From Formosa sp. Hel1_31_208 (lineage in GTDB: Bacteria; Bacteroidota; Bacteroidia; Flavobacteriales; Flavobacteriaceae), in NCBI RefSeq assembly GCF_900104785.1, contig NZ_LT629733.1, positions 2,707,001-2,771,000 on the forward strand: a stretch of 64,000 nt of DNA, written 5' to 3'. The position numbers and the translations under genes are program-made. A model generated the notes under the pieces. It was not told the origin of the DNA and searched no databases. It saw nothing but the letters and a program-made list of their open reading frames with translations. Position 1 is the stretch's first letter, and every line of letters starts with the position of its first letter. Of this stretch, positions 44,781 through 53,877 are shown one piece after another.

Positions 44781-46184
44781 TTAATCTTTAAGTTCTTCGA
44801 TATTTGTAATGGTTTCGGTTCCATAAGTATCTATTAAATAAACTAAGGAGGTCATAGATGCAGCACCCAATTCTAGTTCGCGCTTATTCACATGTTCAAA
44901 AGTATCATTAGAGGCATGATGATGGTCAAAATAGCGCTGTGAATCTGGTCTTAAGCCAGCTAAGACGATATTGTCATCTTTTAATGGTCCAATATCAGCA
45001 CCACTGTAGCCTTTTTCAAAATAATGTATAAGGTAGGGTTCAAATAATGGTCTCCAGTTTTGTATTTTAGCTAACATTGCATCATTACATTGAAAGCTAA
45101 ATCCTCTCGGTGTAAATCCGCCAGAATCACTTTCTAGTGCAAACACATGCTTTTCATTTTTGGATTTTGCAACCTCAGCATATTTACGGCCTCCGCGCAA
45201 TCCATTTTCTTCATTCATAAAAAGAACAGCTCTAATTGTGCGTTTCGGTGTAATACCACTTTGTTTTAATAATCGCAATACATCCATAGATTGGACCACT
45301 CCTGCCCCATCGTCATGAGATCCATCTCCTAAATCCCACGAGTCTAAATGTCCACCAACTACAATAATTTCATTAGGAAACTCACTACCGGTAATTTCAC
45401 CTATAACATTATAAGACTGCACATCATCTAATTGTTTACAATTTTGACTGAAGAAGAATTTTAAGTCTTTCGTTAAGGCTATCATGCCACTTAACAATTC
45501 AGCATCATTAGTACTAATAGCTGCAGATGGTATGCGTTGGTTCACTGGCAAATCACCATAACCCATACTCCCAGTATGTGGATAATCGTCTAATCTCAAA
45601 TTTAGAGAGCGCACAATAGTCCCTACTGCGCCATATTTTGCAGCTTCGGCAGCTCCACGATAGCGTTCAGCTGAGCATCCGCCATAAGCTTCAAAAGTGT
45701 TAATTAAATCTGCTTGCATTGGTCGATTTATAAATACAATCTTCCCCTTGATTTGCGCTTCTCCTAAAGTTTTCAAATCTTCATATGATCCTACTTCTAT
45801 AATATTAGCCTTAATACCACCATTAGGTGTCGCTATAGACCCACCAAGGGCGCAAATATTTACGTTTGTAGTTACTCCTGGAGACGTTTCTATATAGGCG
45901 AATTCGGGTGCTCCTCGCACCCATCTTGGCACCATAACAGGCTGTAACCACACCTTATCCACGCCTAATTTTTCAAATTCTTCTTTGGTATATTGTACTG
46001 CTTTTTCGGCATTTAACGAACCCGACAGTCGACCTCCAATTTGATTAGACAAGTGATCCAGCCATTGGTAACTCATACCATTGGTTAATGAATTTTTAAA
46101 TATAGCTTTGACATTTTCAGCATCTGTTTGTGCTGAAATTTGAAAAGATATACAGAATATTAGAATAGTAGTCAATTGCTTCAT
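44781..46184 (-). CDS. Secreted M28 family aminopeptidase/carboxypeptidase Q-like
   Basis: A 467-residue exported zinc peptidase. It has a signal peptide to about residue 18 (ISAQ), then a PA-type insert in the first half (GSYEDLKTLGEAQIKGKIVFINRP). The M28 di-zinc site shows GGHLDSWDLG (near residue 275), GDGSHDDGAGVV (near 286), FMNEENGLRGG (near 325), ESDSGG (near 355) and a late HHASNDTF His (near 435). The architecture matches plasma glutamate carboxypeptidase/carboxypeptidase Q. It likely degrades peptides in the periplasm; no T9SS sorting end is seen. It is first of a three-gene operon. Confidence 0.92.
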   Translation of the reverse strand: MKQLTTILIFCISFQISAQTDAENVKAIFKNSLTNGMSYQWLDHLSNQIGGRLSGSLNAEKAVQYTKEEFEKLGVDKVWLQPVMVPRWVRGAPEFAYIETSPGVTTNVNICALGGSIATPNGGIKANIIEVGSYEDLKTLGEAQIKGKIVFINRPMQADLINTFEAYGGCSAERYRGAAEAAKYGAVGTIVRSLNLRLDDYPHTGSMGYGDLPVNQRIPSAAISTNDAELLSGMIALTKDLKFFFSQNCKQLDDVQSYNVIGEITGSEFPNEIIVVGGHLDSWDLGDGSHDDGAGVVQSMDVLRLLKQSGITPKRTIRAVLFMNEENGLRGGRKYAEVAKSKNEKHVFALESDSGGFTPRGFSFQCNDAMLAKIQNWRPLFEPYLIHYFEKGYSGADIGPLKDDNIVLAGLRPDSQRYFDHHHASNDTFEHVNKRELELGAASMTSLVYLIDTYGTETITNIEELKD

Positions 46185-46352
46185 GTGTTGGTGTTTTAGT
46201 GTGAAGCCTAAAGATACTATTTAAACCGATGTCTATTTATAAAGAAATCTTAAAAATCTCACAAGTGAGCGTCTAATTTAAACCTATCCTTCTATTTAGA
46301 TTGACATAAACACAATGCTTTACCGGTACTTACATTATGCGCCACGTATCTT

Positions 46353-47231
46353 TTATTCATTTTCAAGTTGTTTTATATAATCTCCAATATTCTTTTTAAT
46401 ATCAGCCTCTAATTCTGGCTCTACAATATCTTTATATTGAATTAGGGTATCATATAAAATTCGTGCGACAATATAACGGGCGGTAGGCTTATCATCTGCC
46501 GGAATTGTGTACCAAGGCGCATGAGATTTTGATGTACGATTAATAGCATCTTCATAGCACTCTTGATATGAATCCCATAGTTTACGTTCTTTAAGATCAC
46601 CTGGAGAAAATTTCCAATGTTTTTCGGTTCTATTTAAGCGTCTTAACAATCTGTTTTTTTGTTCTTCTTTTGACAAATGCAGAAAGAATTTAAATATGAT
46701 GGTTCCATTTTCAACAATATGCTTTTCGAAATCATTAATTTGACGAAATCGTTTTGTCCAAAAAGCATCATTGACATCATCAATAGACTTAACGTCAGGT
46801 AGACTTTCTCCTAAAATATATCCAGGATGCACTCTTGTGACTAAAACATTTTCATAATGCGTTCTATTAAAAACACCAAATTTACCGCGAGCGGGAAGTG
46901 CAATATAATGTCGCCATAAATAATCATGATTAAGCTCTAATTCAGTTGGCACCTTAAAGCTATGTACTACAATTCCACGCGTGTTGAAATCTTTAAACAC
47001 TTCTCTAATCATACTATCTTTCCCAGCTGTATCCATACCTTGAATACAAATCAGGATTGCATATTTACCATGTGCATAAATGGTGTTCTGAAAGTCGCCT
47101 AACTTCTCACGAACCTCTTCAAGCTCTTTTTCAATCGCTTTCTTCCTTGCACCTAAATCAAAAGTTGTAGCTACATTTTTTAGTTGAATACTTTCATTGA
47201 CTTTAAATTGATTGATATTTATGTTCTCCAT
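46353..47231 (-). CDS. Polyphosphate kinase 2 family phosphotransferase (class III-like)
   Basis: A 292-residue PPK2 enzyme. Walker A is GMDTAGKDS at about residues 65-73. DYLWRHYIALPARGKFGVFNRTHYENVLVTRVH is the core. The lid reads LNRTEKHWKFSPGDLKERKLWDSY near residue 205, typical of single-domain PPK2, with likeness to class III enzymes that phosphorylate AMP and ADP from polyphosphate. It is cytoplasmic. It starts 6 bases after the NtrC-like regulator gene, so polyphosphate-driven nucleotide supply is probably expressed with that regulator. Class assignment by eye only. Confidence 0.88.
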   Translation of the reverse strand: MENININQFKVNESIQLKNVATTFDLGARKKAIEKELEEVREKLGDFQNTIYAHGKYAILICIQGMDTAGKDSMIREVFKDFNTRGIVVHSFKVPTELELNHDYLWRHYIALPARGKFGVFNRTHYENVLVTRVHPGYILGESLPDVKSIDDVNDAFWTKRFRQINDFEKHIVENGTIIFKFFLHLSKEEQKNRLLRRLNRTEKHWKFSPGDLKERKLWDSYQECYEDAINRTSKSHAPWYTIPADDKPTARYIVARILYDTLIQYKDIVEPELEADIKKNIGDYIKQLENE

Positions 47232-47237
47232 AATACT

Positions 47238-48401
47238 TTATTTAGATGCAAACAATTTCACATCAGTTTCACTCACTTCTCTACCGCCGAGAATGATTAA
47301 ACGCTCAACAACATTTCTTAATTCTCGAATGTTTCCAGTCCAATCATATTCTTGTAATAATTTAATAGCTTTATCTGAAAACTCTTTTTTGACATTCCCT
47401 TGTTCTTCAGCGATTTTAGCAGCAAAGTGTTTAATTAGTAATGGTATGTCTTCACGGCGATCATTTAAAGCTGGAACTTTGATTAAGATAACTGCTAATC
47501 TATGGTATAAATCTTCTCTAAATCTCCCCTCTTCTATTTCTTTTTTTAAGTCTTTATTGGTCGCAGCGACTACACGAACATCAACTTTAATATCTCTGTC
47601 ATTACCAACACGCTGAATTTTATTTTCTTGTAATGCGCGTAATACTTTGGCCTGAGCAGACAGGCTCATATCTCCAATTTCATCTAGGAAAATTGTTCCA
47701 CTATTGGCCGCTTCAAATTTTCCTGCTCTATCTTTAACAGCGCTAGTAAAGGCTCCTTTCACATGACCAAACAATTCACTTTCTATGAGCTCTGATGGTA
47801 TTGCAGCACAATTCACCTCAATTAAAGGTCCTTTAGAACGTGCGCTTTTTTGATGTAGCCAATGTGCAACAAGTTCCTTACCTGTTCCATTAGGCCCTGT
47901 GATAAGTACTCTAGCATCGGTAGCTGCCACTTTTTCTATCATGTCCTTGATTTGTGAAATGGCCTTGCTATCACCTATCATTTCATATTTTTTGCTCACT
48001 TTCTTTTTGAGCATTTTATTTTCAACTACCAGCGTTTTTGTATCTAAAGCAATACGAACTGTATTTAGGAGTCTATTTAAGTCTGGTGGTTTTGAAATGT
48101 AATCAAAGGCACCCAAACGCATAGTATTTACTGCTGTATCGAGATCGCCATGGCCTGAAATCATGACCATTGGTATTTCTGGTTTTATTTTTTTTACGGC
48201 TTCCAGGACTTCAACACCATCCATTTTAGGCATTTTAATATCGCAGAGCACCAAATCAAAATCGGTTTTCTTTATCATTTCAATGCCAACTAAACCATCT
48301 TCGGCCTCATCTACTTCATAAGCATCATTTTCCTCTGAAAGTATTTTTACCAAAACACGTCTTATTGACGCTTCATCCTCTATTACTAATATTTTTGCCA
48401 T
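47238..48401 (-). CDS. NtrC-like response regulator (receiver + AAA+), no HTH, GAFTSA variant
   Basis: A 387-residue regulator. The receiver domain is at 1-120 with phospho-acceptor Asp-54 (LVLCDIKMPKMDG) and the SKPPD lysine. The AAA+ sigma-54-interaction domain is at about 145-370: Walker A ITGPNGTGKEL, Walker B GTIFLDEIGD and sensor DWTGNIRELRNVVERL. The loop that touches sigma-54, usually GAFTGA, is GAFTSA. The protein stops about 20 residues after the AAA+ domain, so the Fis-type DNA-binding helix-turn-helix is missing. It may act from solution or with another DNA-binding partner. It lies in an operon between DUF6268 and PPK2 genes; no histidine kinase is adjacent. Confidence 0.9.
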   Translation of the reverse strand: MAKILVIEDEASIRRVLVKILSEENDAYEVDEAEDGLVGIEMIKKTDFDLVLCDIKMPKMDGVEVLEAVKKIKPEIPMVMISGHGDLDTAVNTMRLGAFDYISKPPDLNRLLNTVRIALDTKTLVVENKMLKKKVSKKYEMIGDSKAISQIKDMIEKVAATDARVLITGPNGTGKELVAHWLHQKSARSKGPLIEVNCAAIPSELIESELFGHVKGAFTSAVKDRAGKFEAANSGTIFLDEIGDMSLSAQAKVLRALQENKIQRVGNDRDIKVDVRVVAATNKDLKKEIEEGRFREDLYHRLAVILIKVPALNDRREDIPLLIKHFAAKIAEEQGNVKKEFSDKAIKLLQEYDWTGNIRELRNVVERLIILGGREVSETDVKLFASK

Positions 48402-48403
48402 TA

Positions 48404-49288
48404 TTATAATTTAAATTTTATTCCTGTTCTTAGATAAAAAGCATTTACATCGTCTAATTTAAAAACTTCATCTCTATTTTCATCACGTAATACATTATTT
48501 AACCTAAACGTATAGCCGGCATACATGTAAGCTACAAGGTGTTTTGTAAATAAATATTCATAGCCAAGCCCTCCAACACCTAGAGATAAAGAAATATTAT
48601 TGACTTTTTTACCGTCTATTAATAGTGGACGCTGAACATGAGCAAAATAACCATCTAATCCTGCAAAGGTTTGAAATATACTTTTTTCGTTAAAAAAATA
48701 CTTAATATTAGACTTTGGAACACCTACTGAAAACGACCATTTTTCATTCACCCGTCTATAATAGTTTACGAATGGTAATGGAAAAGGAACACCTGCTGTA
48801 GTGTTATAGGTTAACCCTAAGGTTAAGCGATAGGGTCTTTTGATTGTTTCATCTTTCGTTCTATCTGTAATTGCAAATGCACCGCCATTTATAAAAATAT
48901 CATCTGATGTCAAGGAATTTGTTAAGGTAGAGGCGATTCGCGGATTAAATTTAAATCCTAATCTCCAATTCTCACTGGTTTTGAACGTATAACCGATATT
49001 TAAGTCGATAACTTGAATAGATTCTATAAGTGACGCATCAAACGGATAATTATCTTCGAGATTGAGTATGATTCTATTATATTCTGCACCAATCACTAAA
49101 TAACAATCTTCTTTGGTTTTAATAGGATAATTAACAAGCGCTCGTAATCTAGTATATTGATCTTCAGAATTACTTTTAGGTATAAATGAATATTCCAAAC
49201 GTGCTAAATCCGTAAGTTGTGCAGATGCCGTATGAGCAAAAAAGCCACATAGACTAATGAGCATAACTTTACTGAATGTTTTTAACAT
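48404..49288 (-). CDS. DUF6268 family outer membrane beta-barrel protein
   Basis: A 294-residue outer-membrane protein with a signal peptide (1-23, ending TASAQ), followed by alternating amphipathic strands ending in a typical C-terminal strand with terminal aromatic/hydrophobic residues (FYLRTGIKFKL). The pattern (LEYSFIPKSNSEDQYTRLRALVNYP) matches DUF6268, a Bacteroidota barrel family of unknown function. It is first in the operon with the NtrC-like regulator (2-base gap) and PPK2. Confidence 0.8.
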   Translation of the reverse strand: MLKTFSKVMLISLCGFFAHTASAQLTDLARLEYSFIPKSNSEDQYTRLRALVNYPIKTKEDCYLVIGAEYNRIILNLEDNYPFDASLIESIQVIDLNIGYTFKTSENWRLGFKFNPRIASTLTNSLTSDDIFINGGAFAITDRTKDETIKRPYRLTLGLTYNTTAGVPFPLPFVNYYRRVNEKWSFSVGVPKSNIKYFFNEKSIFQTFAGLDGYFAHVQRPLLIDGKKVNNISLSLGVGGLGYEYLFTKHLVAYMYAGYTFRLNNVLRDENRDEVFKLDDVNAFYLRTGIKFKL

Positions 49289-49316
49289 AGATATCGTTTG
49301 TGTTCTTCTTTAGATG

Positions 49317-50195
49317 TTATTGTGGCTTCTGAATGATATGAATATCTCGCTGAGGGAATGGAATTGCCACCTTATGTTCTCTAAATAATTTATCAATCTC
49401 AAAACGTATATCACTTTTGGGAAATTGTGCTCTAAAACTATTATTTATGGTAAAGATTAATTTGAAATCTAAAGAACTTTCACCAAACTGAGTAAACAAT
49501 ACGGATGGTTCAGGAATATTTAATACTTCAGGATGGCCTGTAGCTGCCTGTAATAATAATTTTTTTACTAATTGCACATCACTTCCATAGGCAACACCAA
49601 CTTCAACGGTTTCTCTTGTAGACGTGCCATTTTGAGTCCAATTATACAAGCTATTTTCGAGATACAAGTGATTAGGAATAACTAATACTTTATTATCTAT
49701 AGTTACCGCTCTAGTTGTTCGCAGTTTAATTTCTTCTACGCGACCAACCTTGCCGTCAATTTCGATAATATCACCCACATGCACCGATTGATCTATAAGT
49801 ATAAATATCCCGGAAATAATATCCTGAAATAAAGTTTGCAGAGCAAGACCAACTCCAATTAACAGCGCTGCAGATGCTGCAAATACTGCAGTAACATTTA
49901 CACCAACAGAATGCATTGTAATCAATAAAATAATGATATATACCAACCACCTAAAGTATCCATAAACAACATTAAATTTCTTTTTGTCATCATTGGGTAA
50001 ATTTCTAGTGAATGCCTTAAAAATTAATCTTAAAATGATTGTGGTAATAAAAATCACCGTTATCATCATCAGTATATCTAAAATTGAAATCCGGATGTTC
50101 TCGCTAAAATCAATATGAAGATTGAGAAAGTTTCTAAAACCTTCCCAAGCCGAACTACCTGTTATTGACTCTTCGATTGTAGATAAATCTTGCAT
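49317..50195 (-). CDS. Small-conductance mechanosensitive (MscS family) channel
   Basis: A 292-residue MscS-type channel. Three hydrophobic helices (about 40-65, 80-105 and 115-150) are followed by the pore-lining TM3 (AASAALLIGVGLALQTLFQDIISG) and the cytoplasmic beta domain (VHVGDIIEIDGKVGRVEEIKLRTT) and a C-terminal alpha-beta domain. It opens under membrane tension and releases solutes. Two ATGs are possible: 50195, just after the ABC permease stop, and 50213, overlapping it by 16 bases; the shorter is taken. It is likely the last gene of the ABC exporter operon. Confidence 0.9.
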   Translation of the reverse strand: MQDLSTIEESITGSSAWEGFRNFLNLHIDFSENIRISILDILMMITVIFITTIILRLIFKAFTRNLPNDDKKKFNVVYGYFRWLVYIIILLITMHSVGVNVTAVFAASAALLIGVGLALQTLFQDIISGIFILIDQSVHVGDIIEIDGKVGRVEEIKLRTTRAVTIDNKVLVIPNHLYLENSLYNWTQNGTSTRETVEVGVAYGSDVQLVKKLLLQAATGHPEVLNIPEPSVLFTQFGESSLDFKLIFTINNSFRAQFPKSDIRFEIDKLFREHKVAIPFPQRDIHIIQKPQ

Positions 50196-50197
50196 AA

Positions 50198-51511
50198 TTA
50201 ATATTTTATCCATTTATAAAGCTCTTTATAACTCGGTTTTTTACCATACATTAATATACCTACTCTGTAGATCTTAGCTGCAAACCAAACGGTAAACACA
50301 AAAGTCCCTACCAATATAGTAAATGATAAAACTTGTTGCCAAATAGGAACTCCAAATGGAATTCGCATGAGCATCACAACTGGTGATGTAAAGGGAATAA
50401 ACGAGAAAACTGTTGAAACTGTGCCATGAGGGTCTTCGATTACAGTAAAAATACCAACATAGACCGCTAAAACAAGAGGCATAATAATTGGCAACATGAA
50501 CTGTTGCGTATCTGTTTCATTATCTACTGCAGCACCAACAGCAGCATACAAGGAACTATACAATAAATAACCTCCAATAAAAAAGAGCAGAAATGCGATA
50601 ACTAGATTTGCTAAAGGCAGATTATAGAAGGATTGCATTGCCAATTGCACTTCATTTGCCATATCGGCATTTTGCATAGCTTGATTCATCATTTCTTGCT
50701 GTGGGGTTTGCATTTCAGCTATGCTAATACCGAAAATCGCAGATAACACAAAAATCAATATACTACCTAAAATCAACCAAATAGCGAATTGTGTAATTCC
50801 AGCCAAAGACGTGCCAATAATTTTACCTAACATTAACTGTATTGGCTTCACAGAAGAAATAATAATTTCAATAATTCTACTTGTCTTTTCTTCTATAACA
50901 CTACGCATGATCATATTACCATAGATAATGATAAACATGAACAATAAATAACCTGCAGCACCACCAAAAGCAAGTTTTAAATAACTATCTATTTTAGATG
51001 TTTTTTCACCGGTAAAGGTTTCTTGTGAAATACTTATATTGGTTTTAGAAGCTTCAATTTGCGCTATATTAACACCGTTATTCTGTAGCTTTTCATCTTC
51101 TAGTTTCTTTTCTATTTTTCGTTCCAAACTAGTGATAATTGACAATGATGGTGATTCATCTGAATAAAAACTGACATGAGACAAAATCGATTCCATATCA
51201 TCACTTTTCTGAATGTACAATAAACCAAAATCCTCCTTAGCCTTAATAAGTTCTTTTGCCGTCTCAAGACTTGTATCAGTGAGCACTGTATATTTTGTGT
51301 GCTCTGTATCTTCAAATATCTCACTGAGGACACCTGTTTCATCCAACACAGATATATTGCGCTCTTTATCACTACTAAGTTGTGACAAATAAGCAACAAC
51401 CACAATAAGTGCAACCATAATTAACGGACTAACAAAGGTCATGATAATGAACGATTTGTTTCTAACCTTTGTTAAATATTCTCTCTTTATTATAAGCGGT
51501 AGATGGTTCAT
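50198..51511 (-). CDS. ABC-2 family transporter permease (NatB-like)
   Basis: A 437-residue permease of the NatB/ABC-2 type. One helix near the N-terminus (about 22-42, IIMTFVSPLIMVALIVVVAYL) precedes a large extracytoplasmic domain (about 43-180), then five or six helices. IIYGNMIMRSVIEEKTSRIIEIIISSVKP near residue 205 is the family signature between helices. It pairs with the ATPase encoded immediately upstream (1-base gap). NatAB in Bacillus exports sodium; the substrate here is not known. Confidence 0.9.
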   Translation of the reverse strand: MNHLPLIIKREYLTKVRNKSFIIMTFVSPLIMVALIVVVAYLSQLSSDKERNISVLDETGVLSEIFEDTEHTKYTVLTDTSLETAKELIKAKEDFGLLYIQKSDDMESILSHVSFYSDESPSLSIITSLERKIEKKLEDEKLQNNGVNIAQIEASKTNISISQETFTGEKTSKIDSYLKLAFGGAAGYLLFMFIIIYGNMIMRSVIEEKTSRIIEIIISSVKPIQLMLGKIIGTSLAGITQFAIWLILGSILIFVLSAIFGISIAEMQTPQQEMMNQAMQNADMANEVQLAMQSFYNLPLANLVIAFLLFFIGGYLLYSSLYAAVGAAVDNETDTQQFMLPIIMPLVLAVYVGIFTVIEDPHGTVSTVFSFIPFTSPVVMLMRIPFGVPIWQQVLSFTILVGTFVFTVWFAAKIYRVGILMYGKKPSYKELYKWIKY

Positions 51512-51512
51512 T

Positions 51513-52439
51513 TTAATTATTTTTTACTGTTTGAATAAAGATATCACTAGCGCTTGGAATTACCTCGAGGAAATGATGTACTTCTGCCTTTGTAGTTAAA
51601 AAAGACAACAAATCATTAGAAGAATATTGACCATTCAACTTCACATTTAATTTAACATCATCATTAAGATTTCTGAAGGTTGCGGGCAGTACTTCAAATC
51701 TCTCTTGAATTTCTTGAGTTACCCGTTCTACGGCATCGGTTTGTAAACCAACCTCAAAAGTATTAGTTCTATACTGACGTTTGATATCTGTCAGTTTTCC
51801 ATCTAACACCTTATTCGATTTATGAATTAAAGCAATATGATCACACAATTCTTCAACAGATTCCATGCGATGTGTTGAAAAAATAACAGTCGCTCCTTCA
51901 TCTCTTAGTTGCAATATTTCATCTTTTATCAAATTTGCATTGATGGGATCAAACCCTGAGAAGGGCTCATCAAAAATTAATAATTTTGGTTGGTGTAATA
52001 CCGTAACAATAAACTGTATCTTTTGAGCTTGTCCCTTGCTAAGCTCTTGTATTTTTTTATTCCACCAGTCACCTATTTCAAGTTTCTCAAACCAATGTTT
52101 CAATCGGTTTTTGGCTTCCTGTTTTGATAGTCCTTTTAGCTGTGCTAGATACAATGCTTGTTCCCCTACTTTCATAGTCTTATAAAGCCCCCGTTCTTCT
52201 GGCAGATATCCAATATGCTGTATATGTTCAGGTCTTAAAGGTTCTCCATCTAAAAACACATGTCCTGAATCTGGCATTGTAATTTGATTGATGATCCTAA
52301 TAAGTGTTGTTTTACCTGCTCCATTAGGTCCAAGCAACCCAAAAATACTGCCCTTTGGAACCGCTATTGAGACATCATTTAGTGCTCTGAAATTTCCAAA
52401 GTTTTTAGATACTGAATCCGTTACTAATAGGTTATTCAT
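51513..52439 (-). CDS. ABC transporter ATP-binding protein (NatA-like)
   Basis: A 308-residue ATPase. Walker A GPNGAGKTT is near residue 38, the signature is seen as LSKGQAQKIQFIVTVL near 135, Walker B LLIFDEPFSGFDPINA near 155, and the H-loop FSTHRMESVEELC near 188. The C-terminal 80 residues are an accessory domain. It drives the permease encoded just downstream. It heads the minus-strand operon ATPase-permease-MscS. A 32-bp tandem duplication lies about 70 bases upstream of its start, in its likely promoter region. Confidence 0.92.
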   Translation of the reverse strand: MNNLLVTDSVSKNFGNFRALNDVSIAVPKGSIFGLLGPNGAGKTTLIRIINQITMPDSGHVFLDGEPLRPEHIQHIGYLPEERGLYKTMKVGEQALYLAQLKGLSKQEAKNRLKHWFEKLEIGDWWNKKIQELSKGQAQKIQFIVTVLHQPKLLIFDEPFSGFDPINANLIKDEILQLRDEGATVIFSTHRMESVEELCDHIALIHKSNKVLDGKLTDIKRQYRTNTFEVGLQTDAVERVTQEIQERFEVLPATFRNLNDDVKLNVKLNGQYSSNDLLSFLTTKAEVHHFLEVIPSASDIFIQTVKNN

Positions 52440-52508
52440 AAATTGAAATTGATGCGTTGAATATAATAGGTGTAAAGATAAAAATGTTGTGCATGTAAAT
52501 GCACGCTT

Positions 52509-52572
52509 ATCGTATTAAATTATTAACGATTTTCGTATTGATCGTATTAAATTATTAACGATTTTCGTATTG
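52509..52572. repeat. Exact 32-bp tandem duplication upstream of the NatA-like gene
   Basis: 52509-52540 is repeated exactly as 52541-52572, starting ATCGTATTAAATTATTAACG. Each copy includes arms ATCGT and ACGAT 12 bases apart, forming an imperfect dyad. It lies between the NatA-like start (52439) and the dnaJ terminator, and may be a duplicated operator or a recent slip duplication. Confidence 0.8.
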
Positions 52573-52618
52573 TTTTTAGTTTGTGAAACGTTTTATTGCT
52601 TCATGTGAAGAGCTTATT

Positions 52619-52658
52619 TAAAAAACAAAACCCACCCTTAAACTTAATTAAGGATGGG
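52619..52658 (-). terminator. Terminator after grpE-dnaJ
   Basis: On the minus strand CCCATCCTTAA pairs with TTAAGGGTGGG (one U-G pair), followed by TTTTGTTTTT. It lies about 90 bases past the dnaJ stop. Confidence 0.8.
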
Positions 52659-52745
52659 AAAAAATTGCTATGAAAAAGAAAAATTACCACTAATTAGAAT
52701 TAGTGATAATTCAAATATAGTGTTTTTTCTTAAATAAGGGTATTC

Positions 52746-53870
52746 TTATGAAAACATATCTTTAACTTTTTCAAAAAAGGATTTATCACTGCTCTGAGGC
52801 TTCGGTTCAAAATGTTCATCGCCTCGCATATTTTCAAAAAATTCTTTTTGCTCTTTGTTAAGTGTTTTAGGTGTCCAAACATTCACATGAACCAATAAAT
52901 CACCACTACCATAGCCATTAATACTCGGTATTCCTTTTCCGCGTAAACGTAAAATTTTACCAGATTGCACTCCTGTTTCTACCTTAATTCGAACCTTACC
53001 AGTAACTGTATCTATCTCCTTAGAAGTACCTAATACCGCATCAGACAAACTCACATATAAGTCGTAGTGTAAATTATCTCCTTCACGTTTTAACGTCTCA
53101 TGTTCTTTTTCTTCAATAACAACTAACAAATCTCCAGAAATACCATTACCTGGCGCATCATTACCTTTACCTGTTACTTTTAGCTGCATTGAGTCTACAA
53201 CACCCGCAGGGATTTTAACAGAAACGGTTTCTTCTTGAACTTTTAAACCTTGCGCATCTGCATCAGCAGGTTTCTTATCAATACTTTGTCCTGCTCCTCC
53301 ACAAGTCGGACAGGCAGAAGCGGTTTGCATGCGCCCCAAAATAGTATTCGTTACTCGAGTAACTTGACCTGCCCCGTTGCAAGTGGTACAGGTTTTATAA
53401 GTGGTTCCTGACGCTTGAACTTTTCGTTTTACCTTAATTTTTTTCTCTACACCATTGGCAATTTCCTCAAGTGATAATGAGACTCTAATTCTGAGATTAC
53501 TTCCTTTTACTCGTCTTTGGCCTCCACCAAATCCGCCTCCAAAACCAGAGAATCCACCACCTCCAAAAGCACCTCCAAAAATATCTCCAAACTGACTAAA
53601 TATGTCATCCATATTCATGCCACCACCACCAAATCCACCGGCACCCTCAAAGGCTTGGTGACCAAATTGGTCGTAACGTGCTTTTTTATCTGCATTGCTT
53701 AATACTTCATAGGCTTCAGCTGCTTCTTTAAATTTAGCTTCAGCATCTGTGTCATCTGGATTTTTATCTGGATGAAATTTTAAAGCCATTTTTCGATACG
53801 CTTTCTTAATTTCAGCTGCGGAAGCGTTTTTATCAACTCCTAATACTTCGTAATAATCTTTTTTTGCCAT
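52746..53870 (-). CDS. dnaJ: Chaperone DnaJ with only two zinc-finger modules
   Basis: A 374-residue Hsp40. The J domain (1-70) has KFHPDKNP; a long Gly/Phe region follows (about 73-118, [12 protein letters not shown]). The cysteine-rich domain has just two CxxCxGxG modules (CTTCNGAG and CPTCGGAG) instead of the usual four. This keeps the pair equivalent to modules 2 and 3 (one zinc centre) and loses the other. The C-terminal substrate-binding domains are complete. It stimulates DnaK ATPase. It follows grpE by 7 bases; dnaK is not in the window. Confidence 0.95.
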   Translation of the reverse strand: MAKKDYYEVLGVDKNASAAEIKKAYRKMALKFHPDKNPDDTDAEAKFKEAAEAYEVLSNADKKARYDQFGHQAFEGAGGFGGGGMNMDDIFSQFGDIFGGAFGGGGFSGFGGGFGGGQRRVKGSNLRIRVSLSLEEIANGVEKKIKVKRKVQASGTTYKTCTTCNGAGQVTRVTNTILGRMQTASACPTCGGAGQSIDKKPADADAQGLKVQEETVSVKIPAGVVDSMQLKVTGKGNDAPGNGISGDLLVVIEEKEHETLKREGDNLHYDLYVSLSDAVLGTSKEIDTVTGKVRIKVETGVQSGKILRLRGKGIPSINGYGSGDLLVHVNVWTPKTLNKEQKEFFENMRGDEHFEPKPQSSDKSFFEKVKDMFS

Positions 53871-53877
53871 GTCTTAT

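Noticed and set aside
46185..46352. Possible terminator CTCACTTGTGAG with ATTTTT after PPK2
   Set aside because: The stem is only four to five pairs with a weak T-run; not strong enough to list as a feature.
47212..47616. A 134-codon frame on the plus strand
   Set aside because: It lies antisense within the PPK2 start and the AAA+ regulator gene, has no recognisable protein features, and the opposite strand is clearly coding.
52509..52572. CRISPR-like direct repeat
   Set aside because: Two adjacent identical 32-mers without spacer and no cas genes; a tandem duplication.
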